From assembly GCA_027596945.1 (NCBI GenBank), contig JADGJH010000918.1, forward strand, positions 1 to 13,190: DNA of 13,190 nt, given 5' to 3'. The notes below the pieces were generated by a model. That model saw only the letters and a list, made by a program, of their open reading frames with translations. It ran no database searches and was not told the origin of the DNA. The stretch is from Physocladia obscura (lineage: Eukaryota > Chytridiomycota > Chytridiomycetes > Chytridiales > Chytriomycetaceae). Shown in pieces: positions 8,502-13,190 of this stretch. Position 1 is the first letter of the stretch, and every line of letters starts with the position of its first letter. A program made the position numbers and the translations under genes.

Positions 8502-8714
8502 AGATTTTGCAAAAAGGAATTCCTTGTGAGAATTCACTGTGAGACCACATGAAGTTCTTAGAATTCCTCTTAATGAAACAAAATCCTTATCAGAAATCCT
8601 TATAAAGTACTTCTTCATTTAAGCATTGGGTATTTGTTTTGTCAAACTTTGTTTTAAGGAATTTCATGTGGTCCCACAGTGAATTCTCACAAGGAATTCT
8701 TTTTTGCAAAATCT
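8502..8714. mobile_element. foldback/MITE-like element with about 60-bp terminal inverted repeats
   Basis: The left arm (8502-8560) and right arm (about 8655-8714) are reverse complements with only about four mismatches. Both contain gaattccttgtgagaattc-type sequence and a cacatgaa-type inner end. The spacer of about 95 nt is AT-rich and non-coding. The total of about 213 bp, the long arms and the lack of a gene fit a MITE or foldback element. Clear target-site duplications were not seen. Strong hairpin formation in RNA from either strand is expected. Confidence 0.75.
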
Positions 8715-8739
8715 CTCTTTTGTTGTATTTGTGAATAAC

Positions 8740-8908
8740 TTTTGACAGAAAAATAATAAAAGAGACGAGCGGCGAAACAGTGGATCCCAAGGTTAAAGAG
8801 AAACGAAAACTGAAAATTAGAGTATCATCATCTTCTACCCCCAGTTCCACAACTTTGGATCAAAAAACGTTTATGTGTTTTCAGTTTCACCCCCTCTTTC
8901 TGTTCATC
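8740..8908 (+). other. coding-like stretch after the foldback element
   Basis: The plus strand is open through KIIKETSGETVDPKVKEKRK and continues Lys- and Ser/Thr-rich (RVSSSSTPSSTTLDQ) to a stop near 8908. The composition resembles a charged linker or C-terminal tail and could be another exon of the PIP-motif gene, separated from it by the foldback element. It overlaps, antisense, the end of the helicase relic. There is no homology evidence. Confidence 0.3.
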
Positions 8909-9420
8909 TGATTCTATGTGTACAAAGTCTTTGAAATTGTTCAGGAAATCATAATTGATGACGTGTTTGACGTCCTTAAAATCAAGTCCTCTTGCTGCAA
9001 CATTGGTAGCAACAAGGATCGAGCATAATCCATTTGAGAAGTATTTAAGAGTGTATTCATGCTCTCTTTGGTCTTTGTCTCTGCAGATCGACATGCATCC
9101 CCATCTGTCACCATTAAGTCCATTTTCAATGTTGCCGCAGGGGTAATAGTTCACTCCATTGTTTAGGAAGGCTGTTCCAAATCTCTTGCAGAGTTTGATA
9201 AAGAGCTTTTTTTTTTCCATATTCTGGCACAACTTTTATTGTTTGTGTGACGCCTTTGGTGGCTTGAAGCTTCTGTGATCCGACTCTGACTTGGATAGTA
9301 TCATCTCCCTAAAAGTCATTTGCAAGTCGTTGGATGGATTTTGGTCAGGTTGCTGACCAAAGAACATTTGCCTATCGAGACTGATTTGGCTGAAAATTTC
9401 GCGCAGCGATTATTTGAAAC

Positions 9421-9588
<168 letters not shown>

Positions 9589-9655
9589 CTATTTTTTGTA
9601 AAATTGTATCAGTGTGAGACACGAAATTTATTGACTTTAAAAAAAAGTGATATAC
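9589..9655 (-). other. first retained intron of the helicase relic
   Basis: This 67-nt intron runs from gtatat to aaaatag in phase 0. It joins PQIV to LATPGR, matching the conserved helicase sequence with no residue lost or gained. Confidence 0.75.
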
Positions 9656-10520
9656 AACAATCTGAGGAGATCTGTTCAATTCGCCAATCTGAGGACCTTT
9701 GAATGCACCGCCATAAAGGCACGAGTTTCTTATTCCAAGCGGACCACCATAACTCAGTAACAACTTCATTTATTTGTACAGCTAGCTCCCGCGTTGGAAC
9801 CAGAGCGAGACAAACTGGGCCGTCTCCTTTTTCGACTGATTTACGCGTCATAATGTGAATACATCTGGCAAGACAAACGAAAGATTCTTTCCAGAGCCCG
9901 TCTGCTCAACGCCAATAAGATTTCTCCCAGACAAAGCCATCAGTCAGTCTTGCGCCTGGATAGGAGTCGGTGGTGAAACCTTTTTTTTCAAACGTTGCCA
10001 TAATGTTTGTTAGTCAAGCACCATGTTCGAGCTTGAACATTGGTCGTGGAACATTTTTCCCTTGCAACGTCATTCAATGCTTCTCGCGAAATGCAGTGAC
10101 TTCGGCCTGTGCTATGTTTTCAATGTCTGTCACGTTGAAAGTCATATTACAGTTTCAAGGTTAATAAGTGAAGCAGGGGTAATGGGATACGAACAAGAAT
10201 TTTACGTTTATGTTCATTGTCACTGTTGTATTGATGAACAATATCGTTGAAGTCATTCTTGTTTCCGCCACAGAGATTGCCGTAAGGTGCCTGCCTACTA
10301 CTGCTGCCACTGAGATTGGCTCCATGTGTCGAACTAGTGCCACGTGTGACATAAGAATTGCCGTCGCCATACGATCCTCCACCGTTTCCATACGATCCAC
10401 TTTGACATGACGAAGTTTTTGAACAAAAAACAGGTTGAACGCGCACGCACAAACAGAAAAACAAAACTCAACAAATATCACAGGAACTCCACATCGAAAA
10501 CCAAAAACGCAAACAACCAA

Positions 10521-11594
10521 ATGGGCGACCGATACTCATTCTCTCTCACAACTTTCTCGCCGTCGGGAAAACTTGTCCAAATTGAATATGCTCTTGCCGC
10601 AGTCAACAAAGGTGTAACGGCCGTTGGGCTTAAAGGCAAGCCAACCTATCCCAGTTTAATAGATATTCTTTCGCTTCGTAGCCTTATTCCGTTAAAATGT
10701 CTGTCGTCGAATCAATCTCTCATCCAATCAACAAACGAACAGGGACCAACGGTATCGTTATTGCAACAGAAAGAAAACCGCACACGCCGCTGCTCGACGA
10801 TAATTCGATCGAAAAAGTCTCCACTATTTGTCGAAATATTGGTATGGTGTATTCAGGAATGGGCCCAGATGCCCGTGTGTTGCTTGGTGAGACAAATATA
10901 AGACGCAAACGTGTACTAACAAATCCATAGACAAGGCCAGAAAATCCGCACAGGAATACAAACGCGTATATCTCGAAGAACCTTCTGTCATGATTATGGT
11001 CAAAGAGATTGCAAGTATTATGCAAGAATTCACTCAATCAGGGTAAAAAATTAGAAAAAGAAACACGCTCGCAAAATCATTCAGCAGTTACATTATAAAT
11101 ACGCGTTAACTTTTCAGTCTCTCAATTTAATTAATTTTTTATTTTTCATTTTACTGTTTCTGCAGAGGCGTTCGTCCATTCGGTGTGTCGCTTCTTGTTG
11201 CTGGCTTCGACGATCTTGGTCCGTCATTGTATCAAGTTGATCCGTCCGGCTCATATTTTGCATGGAAGGCGTCCGCAATTGGAAAGAATATGGTTAATGC
11301 AAAAACTTTTTTGGAAAAAAGGTGAAATAAAAAATGCCCCCAAAAAACTGCAATATAAAAACATTACATTAAATAACATGCAGATATTCCGAAACAATGG
11401 AACTGGAAGATGCCGTACACACAGCAATTCTCACCCTGAAAGAAGGATACGAAGGAACTATGGCGGAATCGGGAATTGAAATTGGGATCGCGTACCTCGA
11501 GCACACAACTACAAAAGAAGGCGATAAAATCCAGCAAGGAAAATTCAAGAAATTGACCGAACCGGAAATTAAGGATTATCTTGCCAATCTTTGA
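10521..11594 (+). CDS. PSMA2: 20S proteasome subunit alpha-2
   Basis: This is a structural alpha-ring subunit of the 20S proteasome core (yeast PRE8 equivalent), acting in cytosol and nucleus. Exons are 10521-10635, 10743-10886, 10931-11042, 11166-11321 and 11384-11594, giving 245 residues; the family is usually about 234. The N-terminus [20 protein letters not shown] is the alpha-type signature. [63 protein letters not shown] and HTAILTLKE follow in family order. The C-terminal part has an insertion of about ten residues (around [14 protein letters not shown]) before the conserved [10 protein letters not shown]. Intron 1 is a GC-AG intron; the others are GT-AG with phases 1, 2 and 2. The ATG at 10521 is chosen because the family starts directly before YSF; the upstream in-frame extension is Lys/Asn-rich and unlike the family. 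No disruption is seen, so it is very likely functional. Confidence 0.96.
10636..10742 (+). other. GC-AG intron 1 of PSMA2
   Basis: The exon end AAAG is followed by gcaag, the usual context of GC donors, and the intron ends in gaacag. Splicing here gives [16 protein letters not shown], which aligns without gap to alpha-2 proteins. The nearby GT at 10612 would delete conserved residues. Confidence 0.85.
10887..10930 (+). other. 44-nt intron 2 of PSMA2 with TACTAAC branch point
   Basis: This very short intron runs from gtgaga to ccatag. TACTAAC at 10914-10920 is the perfect yeast-type branch-point sequence, 10 nt before the 3' splice site. It joins VLL to [10 protein letters not shown]. Confidence 0.9.
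11043..11165 (+). other. intron 3 of PSMA2
   Basis: This 123-nt intron (gtaaaa to tgcag) is in phase 2, with a long T-rich stretch before the acceptor. It joins TQSG to GVRPFG. Confidence 0.85.
11322..11383 (+). other. intron 4 of PSMA2
   Basis: This 62-nt intron (gtgaaa to atgcag) is in phase 2. It joins TFLEKR to [11 protein letters not shown] taac just before the acceptor is a plausible branch site. Confidence 0.85.
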
Positions 11595-11645
11595 ATGGGA
11601 ATATGTTTCTGTTAGGGGTTGATAAGGAGTTTTATCCGTAAAAAA

Positions 11646-11672
11646 TAAAAATAAGAAATTGATGCAAATAAA
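11646..11672 (+). terminator. polyadenylation signals of PSMA2
   Basis: AATAAA occurs twice (near 11645 and 11668) within 80 nt of the PSMA2 stop codon, followed by T-rich sequence. Either could direct the 3' end. Confidence 0.5.
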
Positions 11673-11760
11673 TTTTTGATTCGCATTTGTAAAATTCCTA
11701 TTCATTTTATTTTTTTTGAATTACTCGCTCAAAAGGATGTGTTTCTGTTGATTTAGATTT

Positions 11761-11963
11761 TGAATGCATTTTTGGTTTATCTTCCAAACAGCTTGAATTC
11801 ATACTACTTCAACACACTGCCAAACATTACTCATTATAATGACATCAGGGAGCCATCTGGTGCAACATTACCATTGAGAAATATCAAGATAACTCATGAG
11901 GAAAATGAAGATGAGTGGATTGAAGATATTGTATTAGGAATGGACATGCAACAACAATCATAA
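11761..11963 (+). other. short coding-like fragment with acidic C-terminus
   Basis: This open stretch ends in REPSGATLPLRNIKI and then an acidic EENEDEWIEDIVLGMDMQ tail before TAA, with AATAAA 14 nt later (11977-11982). The later part (from about 11849) looks coding; the first 30 codons are less convincing. It may be the last exon of an otherwise lost gene or element. The family was not recognised. Confidence 0.3.
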
Positions 11964-12343
11964 ACATCACTTTTGTAATAAATATCTCGCTTTACATGTT
12001 TGCTGCAGTACCTCTTCATTTTCTGCTAGATGAAATTTCGGAAATTTTTTAATAAATGAATAACTATATTGTGAGTTTTACAATCCAAGAGAAAAATTTC
12101 TCAGCAATAATGGTGGCTTTCTTTGCATTCTTGCATATTTTTTCCTCAAATTATTTGATCTATCAATATCAACTTTTATTCAAACACTTGAAAAAAATTT
12201 AATGAAAAAATTCAGAGATTTTATGGGAAATCAAAAATTTTGGGAACTTCTTACTTCAATTCCCTTTTTAATTGTCTGTTATTATTCATTACTAGTCTGT
12301 CGTATTTATTATAATAGGACAGTTTGGAAGTCAGTTACTTGAG
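11964..12343. other. AT-rich stretch, nothing supported
   Basis: Runs of A and T and short frames only. No gene, RNA or repeat could be supported. Confidence 0.5.
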
Positions 12344-12604
12344 CTATTTAAATAAAGCCTCATAAAAGTTAAGAATTGACCAATTGTTGTTGTTGACATG
12401 TAATAAAAATGTTTGTTCATAGTGGAAGTTGTATAGTGCATGTGCTTTCTTGTTTGCACTAGTCGGAAATTTTGATTTTTGGTGCTCACAAAAATTATAA
12501 ACCTTGCATGCCATTTCATGGCTAGCCAAAAATTCATCAAACAGCGGCTGCTTGGTGTTGATAGTCTTCTCCTCCCGGTATTCGATGCTTGCTATGGCAG
12601 ACAT
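12344..12604 (-). other. possible small minus-strand ORF, 86 aa
   Basis: It starts with ATG at 12604 and is open for 86 codons. The first 60 residues (MSAIASIEYREEKTINTK, LFDEFLASHEMACKVYNF) have balanced protein-like composition; the last 25 look random. It could be a first exon of an unknown gene or a chance frame, since the complementary strand also has a coding-like frame starting nearby. The family was not recognised. Confidence 0.25.
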
Positions 12605-12637
12605 TAAACAGGGACACGTTTATAATTTTTATCAGAA

Positions 12638-12775
12638 ATGTCCGAAACATCGAAAACAATCAGCCAGGTCTTCGTGCCTGTACTGGTTAGACTCTTCACG
12701 GGCGTCTTGGATGATTATATGCTTCTCAATGGACAGCTTCTTTCGAATCGAAATGGGAGTAGAACTATTCGATAA
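12638..12775 (+). other. coding-like fragment, 45 codons
   Basis: ATG lies just after a tttttatcag acceptor-like site. The peptide includes SQVFVPVLVRLFTGVLDDYM and then LLNGQLLSNRNGSRTIR before TAA. The alternating hydrophobic pattern looks like a helical segment of a larger protein. A second open stretch at 12837-12956 (FGYKLDLSQKNPAAVEPTDL onward to RYLLGQQ) and, from about 12989, KCLLCGK followed by a stop and FCGNEKC may be later broken pieces. The family was not recognised. Confidence 0.3.
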
Positions 12776-13190
12776 GTTTGTTTAAAGACTAGGGCTGGCT
12801 TTGACTGTCTATCTCCAATGCGCCTCTGATACGTGAACTCCCTACTTGCGTTTTGGTTACAAACTGGACTTGTCGCAAAAAAACCCAGCCGCTGTCGAAC
12901 CGACCGATCTGACTAAAAAGGCTCTGTCGCAGAGGTACTTACTCGGCCAGCAATGACTTTGGATTCTTGCTATTTGAAATTTGTAGGAAAATGTCTGTTG
13001 TGTGGTAAATAAAGCGGATCTGGGTTCTGTGGGAATGAAAAATGCAATAAAACTAAGATTCAAAGATTATAAAAAGATACTGGGAAAATATAGGTACAGA
13101 CTTTTTTACCTGAAAAAAAGGCACAAAGAATTCAAGTGATTTTGTGAGATAGTGCTCAGAAAAAAAAATTAAATTAAAACTACTTATTTT

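Noticed and set aside
8828..9232. A separate small helicase C-domain gene on the minus strand
   Set aside because: It is the continuation of the upstream helicase pieces in the correct domain order and lacks a proper motif VI, so it is part of one relic.
10407..10520. Upstream in-frame extension of proteasome alpha-2 starting at 10407
   Set aside because: The 38 added residues are Lys/Asn-rich and no alpha-2 protein has such an N-terminus. ATG 10521 gives the family start.

Overview
The window is nuclear DNA from an AT-rich, intron-bearing eukaryote. Signs of this are a spliced proteasome subunit gene with short GT-AG introns (44 to 123 nt), one GC-AG intron, a TACTAAC branch-point sequence, AATAAA-type polyadenylation signals, a pogo-like DNA transposon remnant and a LINE-type retrotransposon remnant. 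The short introns and branch point suggest a fungus or another unicellular opisthokont, but I cannot name a species.

Layout: (1) 1-785 holds a decayed pogo/Tigger-type DDE_1 transposase C-terminus. (2) 786-1637 is AT-rich with nothing I can support. (3) 1638-3180, minus strand, is a 5'-truncated LINE reverse-transcriptase tail with a Cys/His-rich end. (4) 3181-4146 is AT-rich without a gene. (5) 4147-5472 is an intact, unspliced 441-residue polytopic membrane protein of no family I recognise. (6) 5814-7613 is a spliced gene of unknown family with an N-terminal PCNA-binding (PIP) motif, a ubiquitin-interacting-like motif and repeated Cys motifs. (7) 7621-8870 holds coding-like but frame-broken pieces that may be its decayed 3' half, with a foldback repeat inside. 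(8) About 8860-10410, minus strand, is a multiply broken DDX5/DBP2-type DEAD-box helicase that still keeps two introns. (9) 10521-11594 is an intact five-exon gene for proteasome subunit alpha-2. (10) 11595-13190 holds only unassigned coding-like fragments.

The most unusual structure is in the PIP-motif gene. Two neighbouring introns (7022-7169 and 7182-7313), separated by an inferred 12-nt exon, are copies of each other. They share a core of about 50 bp, and each core is followed at the same place by a perfect 10-bp hairpin. The two hairpins differ in sequence but both pair fully. This looks like a pair of introner-like elements with a conserved fold.

Only two genes are convincingly intact (the membrane protein and proteasome alpha-2), with the first 280 codons of the PIP-motif gene probably also intact. 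The rest is mobile-element debris and gene decay. No operon-like cooperation between genes is implied. The helicase relic and proteasome gene are divergent over a gap of roughly 110 bp and may once have shared a promoter.
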